A DNA stretch of 64,000 bases from Pseudolactococcus insecticola (GTDB lineage Bacteria; Bacillota; Bacilli; Lactobacillales; Streptococcaceae), in contig NZ_BLLH01000004.1 of NCBI RefSeq assembly GCF_011170065.1, forward strand, positions 78,094-142,093, in the 5' to 3' direction. Each line of letters starts with the position of its first letter. The stretch's first letter is position 1. The translations under genes were made by a program, and so were the position numbers. Below, piece by piece: positions 26,592 through 35,536 of this stretch. The notes under the pieces are model-generated. The model was not told where the DNA came from. It saw nothing but the letters and a program-made list of their open reading frames with translations, and did not search any database.

Positions 26592-27605
26592 ATGAGCAAA
26601 TTTGCTTTTGTAACAAACACTGATTCAAACACACTTTCTGTAGTAGACCTCCAAACTACAGAAGAATTAAAACAGATAGACATTGGGGAGAGTCCCCGAG
26701 GTGCTATGGCTGTTGACAAAGTACGAGGTTATGGTTTTGTCTCAAATTGTGCTGGAAATACCATTTCAGTTATCAACATTTTAGAAGCAGAGTCACAAGG
26801 AGAAATTGAAGTAGGACTAGCGCCTCGGGGAGTAGATATTTCTCCTGATAATAAGTGGTTATTTGTTGCTAATTCTGGAAGCGCTACCGTTACTATTATT
26901 GATCTATCTACGCATGAAGTAGTTCATACTGTTGCTGTTGAAAGAAACCCTCGCCAGTTACAGGTTTCCCCAAATGGCAAGTTTGTAAGTGTTCCTAATT
27001 TTGGATCGGATTCCATCAGCATTATAAATGTGGATAATTCTAATATTAAAAATACAAAAAACATTGCTAATATCAATTTAGGAAAATATACACGACCTTA
27101 TCATGCATTTCCAAGTGAAGATGGTCAACTTGTATTTACTGCAAATACATTCTCTCATACCGTTTCTGTGGTATCAGTTGCAGATAAAAAAGTTATAAAA
27201 ACTATTTCTGTAGGTTATAACCCACGAGCAGTTATCACTGAGCCCTCTGGCAAATACCTAATTGTTAGTGCTGAAGCATCAAATGCTCTATGTATCATTG
27301 ATAGACAAACCTACCAAGAAATTAAACGTATTGATGTTGGTGCAACACCACGAGGAATGGATATCAATACGGATAATAACACTGTTTGTTCAACCAGTTT
27401 TCAACGAAACCATCTCTTTGGTGCTCCCTCTTTAGGAAGCACAGATGCAAGTGGCGATTCAGTTACCGTTATATCACTTGATACTTTAACTAGAGTGGGT
27501 AACCTCCCTTCTGGATTAGGTGCTTGTAGTGTTAAAATTATTGAGACAGATGATGTGATCAATGGAGAACTGATAGAAGCTAATTTAAATTTAGTGTATG
27601 TATAA
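26592..27605 (+). CDS. YncE-like YVTN beta-propeller protein
   Basis: 337 residues built of about seven repeats of roughly 42 residues. Each carries a phrase like NTISVIN or NTLSVVD followed by PRG(V/M)D, the YVTN/YncE propeller signature. There is no signal peptide, so it is predicted cytosolic, whereas E. coli YncE is periplasmic. Function is unknown. ATG 26592 is selected for AAAGGAG at 26577-26583. An upstream in-frame ATG at 26553 lacks one. The downstream MFS gene overlaps by 8 nt, indicating a two-gene operon. Base composition is AT-rich, suggesting transfer. Confidence 0.82.
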   Translation: MSKFAFVTNTDSNTLSVVDLQTTEELKQIDIGESPRGAMAVDKVRGYGFVSNCAGNTISVINILEAESQGEIEVGLAPRGVDISPDNKWLFVANSGSATVTIIDLSTHEVVHTVAVERNPRQLQVSPNGKFVSVPNFGSDSISIINVDNSNIKNTKNIANINLGKYTRPYHAFPSEDGQLVFTANTFSHTVSVVSVADKKVIKTISVGYNPRAVITEPSGKYLIVSAEASNALCIIDRQTYQEIKRIDVGATPRGMDINTDNNTVCSTSFQRNHLFGAPSLGSTDASGDSVTVISLDTLTRVGNLPSGLGACSVKIIETDDVINGELIEANLNLVYV

Positions 27606-28860
27606 TATTATGGGGAAATATATTAATTTATTTCATAGCAAGTCATTCTCCAAATTTTTTATAGGTATAAATTTCACTAACTTCAGCCAATTTTTAGTCA
27701 ATATAACAATTGCTTGGATGATTTATGAAAAAACTAACCAACCCTTCTTAATAGCGATTTATGGCGTATTGACCCAAGTGCCGTCAGTATTATTTGGAGC
27801 GTTATGTGGCTATATTATTGATAAGTTTGGCTCTTTTAAAGTTATTTCCGTGGGTGTTTTTATAAAATCAATAATATTTATGACTTTATTTTTACTGCCA
27901 CTTACTGATAATTTTGGGAATATTCTATCTATCATTATTTTGTTAATCATAAATAGTGCGATAACTCCTATTATTTCACTTTGTACCTCAATCATACCCA
28001 ATCAGTTATTTAATGATAACCAACTAATATCTGCAAATTCTATTATCAATATCTTTTTCGATGTTGCTTTTATAGCTGGTTCAATCATTACTGGTATTGT
28101 CTCTTCAAATGCCAACGAAAAAAATGCTTTTCTGATTGCTTCACTATTATTTTTATTTTCATCATTCCTATTTATTAAGTCTCAAATCAATACAGGTTTT
28201 GATAATACGAACTTTAATAAAAATAAAAAAGCTAAAACATCTATTAAACAAGGATTAGTATTTTTGATTACAAATAAAACTGTGTTCTATTTGTTTATCG
28301 CAACTTTCCTTTGGAACTTACTTGTTTGGGGAATGCTTCCAATTGTTATTCCCGTTTTTTCAAAACAAGTTTTATCGGGTGGAGCATATCTATTTGGTTG
28401 GTTAAATTCTGCAATTTCTATCGGCATAATTATCGGCTCAATAATTGTAGGAACCCTATCAACAAAATGGAGTACCCCTAGATCAATCTATTACTTTATT
28501 ATTTTTCAGGGGATATTTCTTATAATTTTTGGGCTCCAAAGTAAATCAATAGTCTCTATTTCTATTTTAATACTTTCAGGTATTTTCTCAGCTCCAGTAA
28601 TGATTTATAAATCGACCATTCTCCAGCGCATGATTCCTGAAAATATGCAAGGACAAGTATTTTCTATAATTGGAACTATGGTCTCAATCACTTACCCTCT
28701 AGGTGGTTTTATCGTAGGTTTTATAGCTGATTTAATCCCTCAAAATAAAATTGGAGGAACGATTGTTATAAGTGCTACAATTATGATAATAGTGACCGCT
28801 TTTTTCTTATTGCTTGATAGAAAGGAAAATACAAAACCTGTATTAAATGGCTCAAAGTAG
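27598..28860 (+). CDS. MFS transporter, exporter type
   Basis: 420-residue, 12-helix major facilitator protein of the MFS_3/enterobactin-exporter-like group. Loop 2-3 carries GYIIDKFGSFKVI, the typical D-(K/R)-(F/Y)-G motif A. A similar cytoplasmic loop lies between helices 8 and 9. No Shine-Dalgarno is evident. ATG 27598 overlaps the propeller gene's last codons, so translation is probably coupled, and ATG 27610 is an alternative. The substrate is unknown. Pairing with a beta-propeller suggests a small-molecule or peptide handling pair, but that is inference. Confidence 0.85.
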   Translation: MYNIMGKYINLFHSKSFSKFFIGINFTNFSQFLVNITIAWMIYEKTNQPFLIAIYGVLTQVPSVLFGALCGYIIDKFGSFKVISVGVFIKSIIFMTLFLLPLTDNFGNILSIIILLIINSAITPIISLCTSIIPNQLFNDNQLISANSIINIFFDVAFIAGSIITGIVSSNANEKNAFLIASLLFLFSSFLFIKSQINTGFDNTNFNKNKKAKTSIKQGLVFLITNKTVFYLFIATFLWNLLVWGMLPIVIPVFSKQVLSGGAYLFGWLNSAISIGIIIGSIIVGTLSTKWSTPRSIYYFIIFQGIFLIIFGLQSKSIVSISILILSGIFSAPVMIYKSTILQRMIPENMQGQVFSIIGTMVSITYPLGGFIVGFIADLIPQNKIGGTIVISATIMIIVTAFFLLLDRKENTKPVLNGSK

Positions 28861-28878
28861 AAGGTTATGATATGTAAG

Positions 28879-28914
28879 AAACACCAGAATAGAAAAATAT
28901 TTTGGTGTTTTATT
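28879..28914 (+). terminator. terminator of propeller-MFS operon
   Basis: AAACACCA, loop, TGGTGTTT, then TTATT. It marks the right end of the AT-rich segment. Confidence 0.75.
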
Positions 28915-28929
28915 ATTCAACAATATTTA

Positions 28930-28970
28930 CAAAAAAAGCTTCAGAAACAGACGTTCCTAAAGCTTTTTTC
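28930..28970 (-). terminator. terminator of rpmF-rpmG
   Basis: Arms AAAAAAGCTT and AAGCTTTTTT around an 18-nt loop. The T run lies on the minus-strand side. Confidence 0.8.
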
Positions 28971-28979
28971 AATGTTGAC

Positions 28980-29129
28980 TTATTTTACTTCTTTAAAAAT
29001 CACGTGTTTACGCAATTTTGGAGAGTATTTTTTAAGTTCAAGACGGTCAGGGTTGTTACGTTTGTTTTTTTGAGTAAGGTACAAACGTTCGCCAGATTCT
29101 TTGTGTTCAAGAGTAATATTTACGCGCAT
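28980..29129 (-). CDS. rpmG: 50S ribosomal protein L33
   Basis: 49-residue ribosomal protein. It begins [19 protein letters not shown] and ends KHVIFKEVK. The region expected to hold two CxxC zinc pairs has none ([19 protein letters not shown]), so this is the zinc-free C-minus form. Lactic acid bacteria often carry several rpmG copies differing in this respect. AAGGA precedes ATG 29129. It lies directly after rpmF, with which it is probably co-transcribed. Confidence 0.95.
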   Translation of the reverse strand: MRVNITLEHKESGERLYLTQKNKRNNPDRLELKKYSPKLRKHVIFKEVK

Positions 29130-29147
29130 CTTAGTTTGTCCTTTCTA

Positions 29148-29315
29148 TTATTTCGTAACTTTTTTGCCTTTGTAATATCCTTTGAGGGATACACGGTGGC
29201 CACGGCTATAATCACCAGTAGTTTCGTCGAAAGAAACTGTTGGTGCAGTCATTTTGTAGTGCGTACGACGCTTGTTTTTCTTAGATTTCGATGTGTGACG
29301 TGCAGGTACTGCCAT
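29148..29315 (-). CDS. rpmF: 50S ribosomal protein L32
   Basis: 55-residue large-subunit protein. [20 protein letters not shown] is the standard L32 start. No CxxC zinc ligands are present in the remainder ([19 protein letters not shown]), so it too is a zinc-free form. GGAG lies upstream of ATG 29315. The promoter TTGATT-17-TAGAAT is at 29373-29401. rpmG follows after 18 nt. Confidence 0.95.
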   Translation of the reverse strand: MAVPARHTSKSKKNKRRTHYKMTAPTVSFDETTGDYSRGHRVSLKGYYKGKKVTK

Positions 29316-29372
29316 TGTCTTAAATCTCCTTTTGTTTTTCTAAATGTTGCCTTGATTTCTCAATACTTATCT

Positions 29373-29401
29373 ATTCTAACAAAGTCTCGCTCAGAAATCA
29401 A
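29373..29401 (-). promoter_or_regulatory. rpmF-rpmG promoter
   Basis: TTGATT (29396-29401), 17 bp, TAGAAT (29373-29378) on the minus strand, just downstream of valS. Confidence 0.6.
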
Positions 29402-29452
29402 GCATTTTTGTCAAGTATTTTTACTTGACACGATGTGTCACATAAAAACGGC

Positions 29453-32119
29453 TTACAAACTTTCAAGTTCCTTGATACGCGCCTGTGTCGTATCATATTT
29501 TGCTTGATAGTCAGCCTGTTTAGCTTTTTCTTTTTCAACGACCTCGGCTTTGGCATTTGCGACAAATTTTTCATTTGACAGCTTGCGCGATACCATGTCA
29601 AGCTCTTTTTGCCATTTGGCAAGTTCTTTTGTCAGACGTGCCACTTCGTCAGAAATGTTGATCAAGCCTGCAAGCGGCAAGTAGAGTTCTACATTTGACA
29701 AAATCGCCGTCATAGCCTGTGCTGGTGCTGAAATATTCGCTGAGATCTCAAGCGTCTCAGGATTTGTGAAACGTGTCAGATAGTTGGTATTTTCCTTTAG
29801 GAAAGCTTCAATCTCTGCATTTTCAGTCTTGATCAAAATCGGCACGGCCTTACTTGGCGCCGTGTTGACCTCTGCGCGAATGTTTCGGACAGACTTGATG
29901 ATGTCTTTTAACACCTCAACGCCGCGTACCGCAGCCTCATCAGTGAAGGCTTCACGCACCTCAGGATAGCTTGCAACAACAATGCTACCTTCAATCAAGC
30001 CAAGATTTTCCGAAATTTCTTCTGTGACAAATGGCATGATTGGGTGGAGCAGGCGCAGGATTTGGTCGAGTACGTAAACAAGCACACTGCGCGTCACGTC
30101 CTTTTCAGCCGCATCTTCGCCATACAAAACTTCCTTGGTCAGCTCGACATACCAGTTGGCAAAGTCTTCCCAGATGAAGTTGTAAAGGCTACGTCCAGCT
30201 TCGCCAAACTCAAACTTATCAAAGTTTTTCGTCACATTTTCAACCGTCTCGTTGAGTTTCGTCAGAATCCAACGATCAGTTACATTGCCAGCTGTTTTAC
30301 CTGCTACTTTGTCAATGTTTGCTAGGGTTTCTGACGGCGTGAGCGATTCCTTGTTCATAATGATATAGCGAGAAATGTTCCAGATTTTGTTAATGAAATT
30401 CCAGGCAGCATCCATTTTTTCGTATGAAAAACGCACGTCTTGACCTGGCGCGGAACCATTTGACAGGAACCAACGAAGTGCATCAGCGCCATATTTTTCG
30501 ATGACGTCCATGGGATCAATACCGTTGCCCAGAGATTTAGACATTTTACGGCCTTCTTCGTCACGAATGAGCCCATGGATCAAGACATTTTCAAATGGCC
30601 GCTCGCCAGTAAATTCAAGGCTTTGGAAGATCATACGGCTCACCCAGAAAAAGATGATGTCGTAGCCTGTCACGAGTGTTGACGTTGGAAAATAACGCTT
30701 GAAGTCAGCTGCTTCTTCGTCAGGCCACCCCATCGTTGAAAACGGCCAGAGCGCTGATGAAAACCAGGTATCAAGCACGTCAGGATCCTGCGTCCAGCCG
30801 TCCCCTTCAGGCGCTGTCATACCAACATACATCTCACCTGATTCGTTGTACCATGCGGGTATTTGGTGTCCCCACCAAAGTTGACGCGAAATCACCCAGT
30901 CGTGCACATTTTCCATCCATTGTGTGAATGTATCGTTGAAACGTGGCGGGAAAAATTCGACCTTGTTATCTGTTTTTTGGTTATCAATGGCAGCTTTTGC
31001 CAGATCTTCCATCTTGACAAACCACTGCGTTGACAAGCGTGGCTCAACAACCACACCCGTCCGCTCAGAATGTCCAACTTCATGGCGAATCGGCTCAACT
31101 TTGATCAATTGACCCAGATTTTTAAGTCCAGCCACAATCTGCTTACGTGCTTCAAAACGATCCAGACCGTTAAATTCACCGCCGACTTCGTTGATTGTGC
31201 CGTCATTGTTCATCATGTTGATCATTGGCAGATTTGCGCCCTTACTGTTGAGGCGCTCAACTACGTCAAAGTCATTTGGATCATGAGCAGGCGTGATTTT
31301 AACCACCCCTGTCCCTTTTTCCATGTCTGCGTGATCATCCGTCAGAACAGGAATTTCACGATTGACAAAAGGCACGATGACGGTTTTTCCGACGATATTT
31401 TTATAGCGATCATCATTTTCATTGACAATGACTGCCACGTCGCCGAGCAATGTTTCAGGACGCGTGGTTGCAATCTCGACCTCGCCTGATCCGTCAGCCA
31501 GTTTGTAGGTCATGTGGTAAAATGCGCCGTCGATCTCTTTGTGAATGACTTCAATATCAGAAAGCGCCGTCATGGCCTTAGGATCCCAGTTGATCAGCTT
31601 TTCGCCACGGTAAATCCAGCCTTTTTCATAGAGCTTGACAAATACTGTGCGCACGGCTTGGTTGAGGCCTTCGTCAAGCGTGAAACGCTCACGAGAATAG
31701 TCCAGAGATAGCCCCATCTTTCCCCATTGCGTCTTGATCGTCGCTGCATACTCGTCTTTCCACTCCCAAGCTTTGTCTAGGAATTTTTCGCGTCCCAGAT
31801 CATAGCGTGAGATGCCTGACTCTGCTAGACGCGCCTCAACTTTTGCTTGCGTCGCAATCCCCGCGTGGTCCATCCCAGGCAGCCAAAGCGTATCATAGCC
31901 TTGCATGCGCTTTGCACGGATGATAATGTCTTGCAACGTCGTGTCCCAGGCATGTCCTAGATGGAGCTTGCCTGTAACGTTTGGCGGTGGGATGACGATG
32001 CTGTAAGGCGCTGCATCTGGATTGGCAGACGGCGTGAAAACGCCAGCAGCAAGCCATTTTTCATAGCGTCCTGCTTCTACTTCTGTTGGGTTAAATTTTG
32101 TTGAGAGTTCTTTTGTCAT
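29453..32119 (-). CDS. valS: valyl-tRNA synthetase
   Basis: 888-residue class I synthetase charging tRNA-Val. [16 protein letters not shown] carries the HIGH motif at about residues 43-58, and [12 protein letters not shown] the KMSKS motif at about 525. The CP1 editing domain lies between them. A C-terminal coiled-coil arm (about residues 820-888) is present as in other ValRS. GGAGC lies upstream of ATG 32119. The T-box leader that normally controls valS is present, but a 120-residue membrane gene sits between it and valS. No terminator separates the two, so valS is probably second in that operon. Confidence 0.97.
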   Translation of the reverse strand: MTKELSTKFNPTEVEAGRYEKWLAAGVFTPSANPDAAPYSIVIPPPNVTGKLHLGHAWDTTLQDIIIRAKRMQGYDTLWLPGMDHAGIATQAKVEARLAESGISRYDLGREKFLDKAWEWKDEYAATIKTQWGKMGLSLDYSRERFTLDEGLNQAVRTVFVKLYEKGWIYRGEKLINWDPKAMTALSDIEVIHKEIDGAFYHMTYKLADGSGEVEIATTRPETLLGDVAVIVNENDDRYKNIVGKTVIVPFVNREIPVLTDDHADMEKGTGVVKITPAHDPNDFDVVERLNSKGANLPMINMMNNDGTINEVGGEFNGLDRFEARKQIVAGLKNLGQLIKVEPIRHEVGHSERTGVVVEPRLSTQWFVKMEDLAKAAIDNQKTDNKVEFFPPRFNDTFTQWMENVHDWVISRQLWWGHQIPAWYNESGEMYVGMTAPEGDGWTQDPDVLDTWFSSALWPFSTMGWPDEEAADFKRYFPTSTLVTGYDIIFFWVSRMIFQSLEFTGERPFENVLIHGLIRDEEGRKMSKSLGNGIDPMDVIEKYGADALRWFLSNGSAPGQDVRFSYEKMDAAWNFINKIWNISRYIIMNKESLTPSETLANIDKVAGKTAGNVTDRWILTKLNETVENVTKNFDKFEFGEAGRSLYNFIWEDFANWYVELTKEVLYGEDAAEKDVTRSVLVYVLDQILRLLHPIMPFVTEEISENLGLIEGSIVVASYPEVREAFTDEAAVRGVEVLKDIIKSVRNIRAEVNTAPSKAVPILIKTENAEIEAFLKENTNYLTRFTNPETLEISANISAPAQAMTAILSNVELYLPLAGLINISDEVARLTKELAKWQKELDMVSRKLSNEKFVANAKAEVVEKEKAKQADYQAKYDTTQARIKELESL

Positions 32120-32222
32120 GTTTTATTGCTCCTTATTATGTGTGGTAACGAAAAACGATAGCCATTTTTCATGTGTTTATTAGTTCAACATAGTACTACT
32201 TTTTCTTTTACAACTCATTTCT

Positions 32223-32585
32223 CTAATCCCCATCAACACGCGCCTTCACCTTCAACCCATCAATTTTGGCATGTAGTTTTGCGATTTCTTGCATGAGTTC
32301 GTTTTGGTGTTTCTTTTGTCTCGCGTGAATGCTTGCGCTGGTGCCTGCTGCGATGGACGCACCAAGCGCCGAGAGAACATTGGTATAATTACCCAATATC
32401 AGCTGAGCGTTGGCTGACGGGGCGAGAAATTTCAGCTGCGACAGTAACCCCAACCCGCCAAAAATAACGAGGTAAATAAACAAAAAGAGATAGATATACA
32501 GCGAGACGGTACTGCTTAGCGCCGTTGGGATAAATGATAAGATTTTCCTCATTTTTGACGTGTGTGCTTGTGATTCATCTGCCAT
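32223..32585 (-). CDS. small two-helix membrane protein behind a T-box
   Basis: 120 residues, family not recognised. Two hydrophobic segments lie at about residues 22-48 and 66-88, followed by a C-terminal amphipathic, coiled-coil-like helix (QNELMQEIAKLHAKIDGLK, about 93-111). There is no cleavable signal peptide. GAAGGAG is correctly placed before ATG 32585. It is the first gene after a complete T-box riboswitch and is followed by valS after 103 bp. Control by tRNA charging would therefore reach this protein first. What it does is not evident. Confidence 0.75.
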   Translation of the reverse strand: MADESQAHTSKMRKILSFIPTALSSTVSLYIYLFLFIYLVIFGGLGLLSQLKFLAPSANAQLILGNYTNVLSALGASIAAGTSASIHARQKKHQNELMQEIAKLHAKIDGLKVKARVDGD

Positions 32586-32603
32586 ATTTGTCTCCTTCTA
32601 ACA

Positions 32604-32798
32604 AAAAAAGCGTCCCAAATCTCTACAGATTAGGACGCTTTCACGTGGTACCACCTAAATTGCCTGCCAATCCAGCAAGCCACTCAATTTTTATCTCATT
32701 TGCCAAAAAGCAACAGTGACACAGGCGATTGCGAGATTTTCAGCTACCTCTCGCTCTCTTGGCTAAAATCGCGTATTTCTGCCACACTCTCTTTGTTT
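32604..32798 (-). promoter_or_regulatory. T-box riboswitch (probably tRNA-Val)
   Basis: Minus-strand leader of about 195 nt. The T-box core AGGTGGTACCACG is at 32644-32656. The competing terminator hairpin AAAGCGTCC...GGACGCTTTTTTT is at 32604-32642. An upstream stem I region of nested complementary arms precedes them. A GTC triplet followed by A (32718-32720) is a reasonable valine specifier, but I could not fold stem I with certainty. The UGGU bulge fits a tRNA with discriminator A, as in tRNA-Val. Confidence 0.88.
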
Positions 32799-32804
32799 GA
32801 CTAT

Positions 32805-32833
32805 ATTCTACCAAATTACGGACTTGACGTCAA
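32805..32833 (-). promoter_or_regulatory. T-box/valS operon promoter
   Basis: TTGACG (32828-32833), 17 bp, TAGAAT (32805-32810) on the minus strand. Confidence 0.75.
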
Positions 32834-32849
32834 ATCGCCTTCCCTAACG

Positions 32850-33149
32850 TCAGAATGGTAAACCTTTTGTGAATTTACCCATTTTTTGCTCAGTTGTTTT
32901 GTCAATCTCAACAAGTGCGGCATTCACGGCTTGGGCAATCATGTCTGACAAGGTTTCCTTGTCCTCAGGATCAATCAGATCTGTTGCGATGTCGATAGTT
33001 GTCAGTTTGCGATCGCCAGTAAATGCGACTTTGACCAAATCTTGTGCAGAAGTCCCATAAAATGTTGTTGACTCAATCTCAGCCTGTGCAACTTTCATAT
33101 TTTTTTGTAAATCTTGGGCTTGTTTCATCATTTTTTGCATGTTCATCAT
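32850..33149 (-). CDS. YbaB/EbfC nucleoid-associated protein
   Basis: 99-residue dimeric DNA-binding protein of the YbaB/EbfC family. The N-terminal helix starts MMNMQKMMKQAQDLQKNMKV. GDRKLTTIDIATDLIDPEDKETL is the conserved central sheet-helix region. The start is uncertain. AGGAG lies 13 nt from ATG 33149 but 4 nt from TTG 33158. Conserved family starts (M(M)NMQ) favour 33149. It may bind DNA near recombination or replication loci, as shown for relatives. Confidence 0.88.
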   Translation of the reverse strand: MMNMQKMMKQAQDLQKNMKVAQAEIESTTFYGTSAQDLVKVAFTGDRKLTTIDIATDLIDPEDKETLSDMIAQAVNAALVEIDKTTEQKMGKFTKGLPF

Positions 33150-33175
33150 AGTAATCAAAAATCTCCTAATTTTTA

Positions 33176-33205
33176 TAATAAAAAAACCGAGCGCATGGCT
33201 CGGCG
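33176..33205 (-). terminator. terminator of tRNA-Leu
   Basis: CCGAGC and GCTCGG arms with a T run of seven on the minus strand. Confidence 0.85.
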
Positions 33206-33210
33206 ATTAG

Positions 33211-33296
33211 TGCGGAGAAAGGGACTTGAACCCTCACCAGGAAAATTCCCGACAGGATCCTTAATCCTGCGCGTCTGCCAATTCCGCCATCTCCGC
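33211..33296 (-). tRNA. tRNA-Leu (anticodon AAG)
   Basis: 86-nt cloverleaf with a long variable arm, as expected for leucine. The acceptor stem is GCGGAGA/TCTCCGC, the T arm contains GGTTCAAGTCC, and the anticodon stem CAGGA/TCCTG has the 7-nt loop TTAAGGA, giving AAG. The 3' CCA is not encoded. The promoter TTGACG-17-TATACT lies at 33313-33341 and a terminator follows. Confidence 0.93.
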
Positions 33297-33312
33297 GAAA
33301 CAGTACTCTCCT

Positions 33313-33341
33313 AGTATATCAAAGTAGCCGTTTTTCGTCAA
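33313..33341 (-). promoter_or_regulatory. tRNA-Leu promoter
   Basis: TTGACG (33336-33341), 17 bp, TATACT (33313-33318). Confidence 0.75.
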
Positions 33342-33362
33342 TAGAAAATATGACTTTTCTTG

Positions 33363-33397
33363 AAAAAATTTTGCGATTAGCAATTAAGCTCTAATCT
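33363..33397 (-). terminator. terminator after the DUF1912 gene
   Basis: GATTAG and CTAATC arms (33391-33396 and 33375-33380) followed on the minus strand by GCAAAATTTTTTC. Confidence 0.6.
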
Positions 33398-33648
33398 CAA
33401 TACTGAATCTGATCAAAAAGCCCATCAGGTAAATCATGGAAGCCTTTGCCAGCTTTGTAGTTGTCAAATTTGCCAGCTAAAAACTGGTAGGCATCGAGTC
33501 TACTTTCATAGCGAATGACTGCGTCCACTGCACGTGCATCGCCCGCATCCGCCTCTTCTTGTGCTGCTGCCATTGCCATCTGGTGAACGGAGATTTGCGT
33601 TGCAACCCACTCGTCAAAGTCCTTTAAAAATTCTTGTTCGTATGTCAT
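33397..33648 (-). CDS. DUF1912 family protein
   Basis: 83-residue soluble protein matching the streptococcal DUF1912 family. Family traits are the start MTYEQEFLKDFDEWV, the central VIRYESRLDAYQFL and the FDNYKAGKGFHDLPD ending. Function is unknown. It is the last of three tightly packed genes (RlmD-type methyltransferase, GNAT, this). Its ATG lies directly before the GNAT stop, so translation is probably coupled. Confidence 0.85.
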   Translation of the reverse strand: MTYEQEFLKDFDEWVATQISVHQMAMAAAQEEADAGDARAVDAVIRYESRLDAYQFLAGKFDNYKAGKGFHDLPDGLFDQIQY

Positions 33649-34158
33649 TTACTTGTCTTCCTTTACTATTTTTTGATAGGCGTAGCGTGGGCCTTCATAC
33701 TGGACAGTGCCCCGCTTTTCAAAGCCTAGTTTTGTCAAGATATGCTGCATGATCTGATTTTCCGGATGCGTGTCGCAACGAAAGTCGGTGTAGTCTGAAA
33801 ACGTCGTCATAATCTCTTCGAAAATCGCCTGCCCTAGCTTTTGTCCCCTGTAAGCACTTGAGACGGCAGTCCTGTGAATCATGACATAGTCCAGATTGTC
33901 ATTGAGCCAATAACCGTCAGAAATGTCGCTATAAATCTTGTCAAATCCCGTCAGAACAGCTGCATAGCCTGCAATCTGACCGCTATTTTCATGGATCAAA
34001 ACATAGCCGACTTGCGCCGTGATGTCCGCTGCAATGTCTGATTGTGCTGGATAGGCGTTTTGCCACTGGTCAATGCCTTGTGCGCCCAGAAAATCACGCG
34101 CCTGCGCAATAATCGCCATAATCTCAGGCAGGTCCGACACCTGCGCCTGCCGCATCAT
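33649..34158 (-). CDS. GNAT family N-acetyltransferase
   Basis: 169-residue GNAT protein. Motif A is [15 protein letters not shown] at about residues 106-120, preceded by [10 protein letters not shown] (beta-4). [18 protein letters not shown] forms the last strand region. The substrate is unknown. The ATG overlaps the stop of the upstream methyltransferase gene by 4 nt, so these genes are translationally linked. Such GNAT genes are common companions in streptococcal operons without a known shared role. Confidence 0.85.
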   Translation of the reverse strand: MMRQAQVSDLPEIMAIIAQARDFLGAQGIDQWQNAYPAQSDIAADITAQVGYVLIHENSGQIAGYAAVLTGFDKIYSDISDGYWLNDNLDYVMIHRTAVSSAYRGQKLGQAIFEEIMTTFSDYTDFRCDTHPENQIMQHILTKLGFEKRGTVQYEGPRYAYQKIVKEDK

Positions 34159-35498
34159 TTGCGCACCAACTTCACGACGGCCTCCGTACGCGCGGTGTGC
34201 GGAAACATGTCGACTGACTGGATGTACTTGACGTCATAGACTTGCGCGAGCTTGACCAAATCACGTGCCAGCGTTGAAACATTGCAGGAAACATAGACCA
34301 TTTTCGCTGGTTTTGTCGCGACAATGGTGTCCAGCAGTTTGTCGTCCAGCCCCGTTCTTGGCGGATCGACAATCAGCGCTGTGGCTTTGAAACCGTCTGC
34401 TACCCACTGCGGGATCAGGCTTTCAGCCGTCCCCACCTCGTAAATGCCACCAGGGACATTGACACGCGCATCATCAATCGACTCAGGAATCACATCCATT
34501 CCACGAATGCTGCGCACCTTGCCCAGAAACGCCCGGCCAATCGTCCCAGTCCCAGAATAAGCATCAATCAAGTCGTCATCAAGCCTTGCGTCCATGGCCT
34601 TAACTGCCTCAGTATACAAAGTATTTGTCTGCTCAGGATTGAGCTGGTAGAAAGCGCGCGGGCTCAGCTCAAACGTGTAGTCCAAAACGCCCTCTAAAAT
34701 CGCACGCTCGCCCCATAAAATCTCGGTCTCTGACGTGTTGCTATAAATCTCAGACGTATTTTTACGGTTAATATTCAGCGCAACCGTTTTTATCTCTGGA
34801 AATTTCTCAGTCAAACTCGCAATTGTGCGTGTCAACTCAACACGTTCTGACGAGATAAAAATAATCTGAACCTGCCCCGTCTGATGCGCACGACGCACCA
34901 TAACTGTTCTTATGCCGTCAAATTTGCGTTCATTGTAGATCGGAATCCGGTGAAATGTTAGCAACTCTGTGATTTCTGTGATGATTGCCTGCGTTGTTTC
35001 ATCTTGGGCGAGACAATTTTTTATCTCGACTAGACGATGTGAATTTTCAGCAAACAGACCAGCACGTACTTTTTCGCCTAAAAAGCGTGTCTGAAACTGC
35101 AACTTCGCCCGATAATGCTCCGGATTTTTCATGCCAATTGTTTTTCTAACTTCGTAGGTTTCAAAGCCTTCAGGTCTAAATTTTTTCAGGGCTTGGCGCA
35201 GCAAATCCTGCTTAAAAAGCAGCTGTTGCGGATAGGCCAGATGCATGATTTGACAACCCCCACATTGCTTGTAAATCTCACACATCGGCACGACACGGTG
35301 GGGTGATTTTTTATTGAGTTTCAGCACTTTTGCCGTGGCAAAATTCGGCGCCAAGCTCGTAATTTCGGCGTAGACGTCCTCGCCTTTGAGCGCGCCCGTT
35401 ACAAAAACAGTCGTTCCTTTGAAGTTTCCGACGCCCTCGCCATTGATACCGATTTTTTTGATTTTCAGCGGAATTTTCTGCTTGATTTTAAGAGTCAT
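34155..35498 (-). CDS. rlmD: 23S rRNA (uracil-C5)-methyltransferase, RlmD/RlmCD type
   Basis: 447-residue RumA/RlmD-type enzyme that puts a methyl on C5 of a uridine in 23S rRNA. Domains in order: TRAM (residues about 1-60), iron-sulfur cysteine cluster ([10 protein letters not shown] at about 73-82), SAM domain with [10 protein letters not shown] at about 314-323, VDPPRTGLD near 382 and the catalytic [10 protein letters not shown] near 409. Some Gram-positive relatives modify two uridines (RlmCD), which sequence alone does not settle. It is divergent from recX, a pairing common in streptococci. Confidence 0.92.
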   Translation of the reverse strand: MTLKIKQKIPLKIKKIGINGEGVGNFKGTTVFVTGALKGEDVYAEITSLAPNFATAKVLKLNKKSPHRVVPMCEIYKQCGGCQIMHLAYPQQLLFKQDLLRQALKKFRPEGFETYEVRKTIGMKNPEHYRAKLQFQTRFLGEKVRAGLFAENSHRLVEIKNCLAQDETTQAIITEITELLTFHRIPIYNERKFDGIRTVMVRRAHQTGQVQIIFISSERVELTRTIASLTEKFPEIKTVALNINRKNTSEIYSNTSETEILWGERAILEGVLDYTFELSPRAFYQLNPEQTNTLYTEAVKAMDARLDDDLIDAYSGTGTIGRAFLGKVRSIRGMDVIPESIDDARVNVPGGIYEVGTAESLIPQWVADGFKATALIVDPPRTGLDDKLLDTIVATKPAKMVYVSCNVSTLARDLVKLAQVYDVKYIQSVDMFPHTARTEAVVKLVRK

Positions 35499-35500
35499 AT

Positions 35501-35529
35501 GTTACATTTTACCATTTTTTACGTATAAT
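35501..35529 (+). promoter_or_regulatory. recX promoter, leaderless geometry
   Basis: GTTACA (35501-35506), 17 bp, TATAAT (35524-35529). ATG 35537 begins after only 7 nt. Confidence 0.6.
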
Positions 35530-35536
35530 GAGGTAT

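Noticed and set aside
28867..29507. Overlapping plus-strand frames across rpmG and rpmF
   Set aside because: They are antisense to two clear ribosomal protein genes that have ribosome sites and full-length homology.
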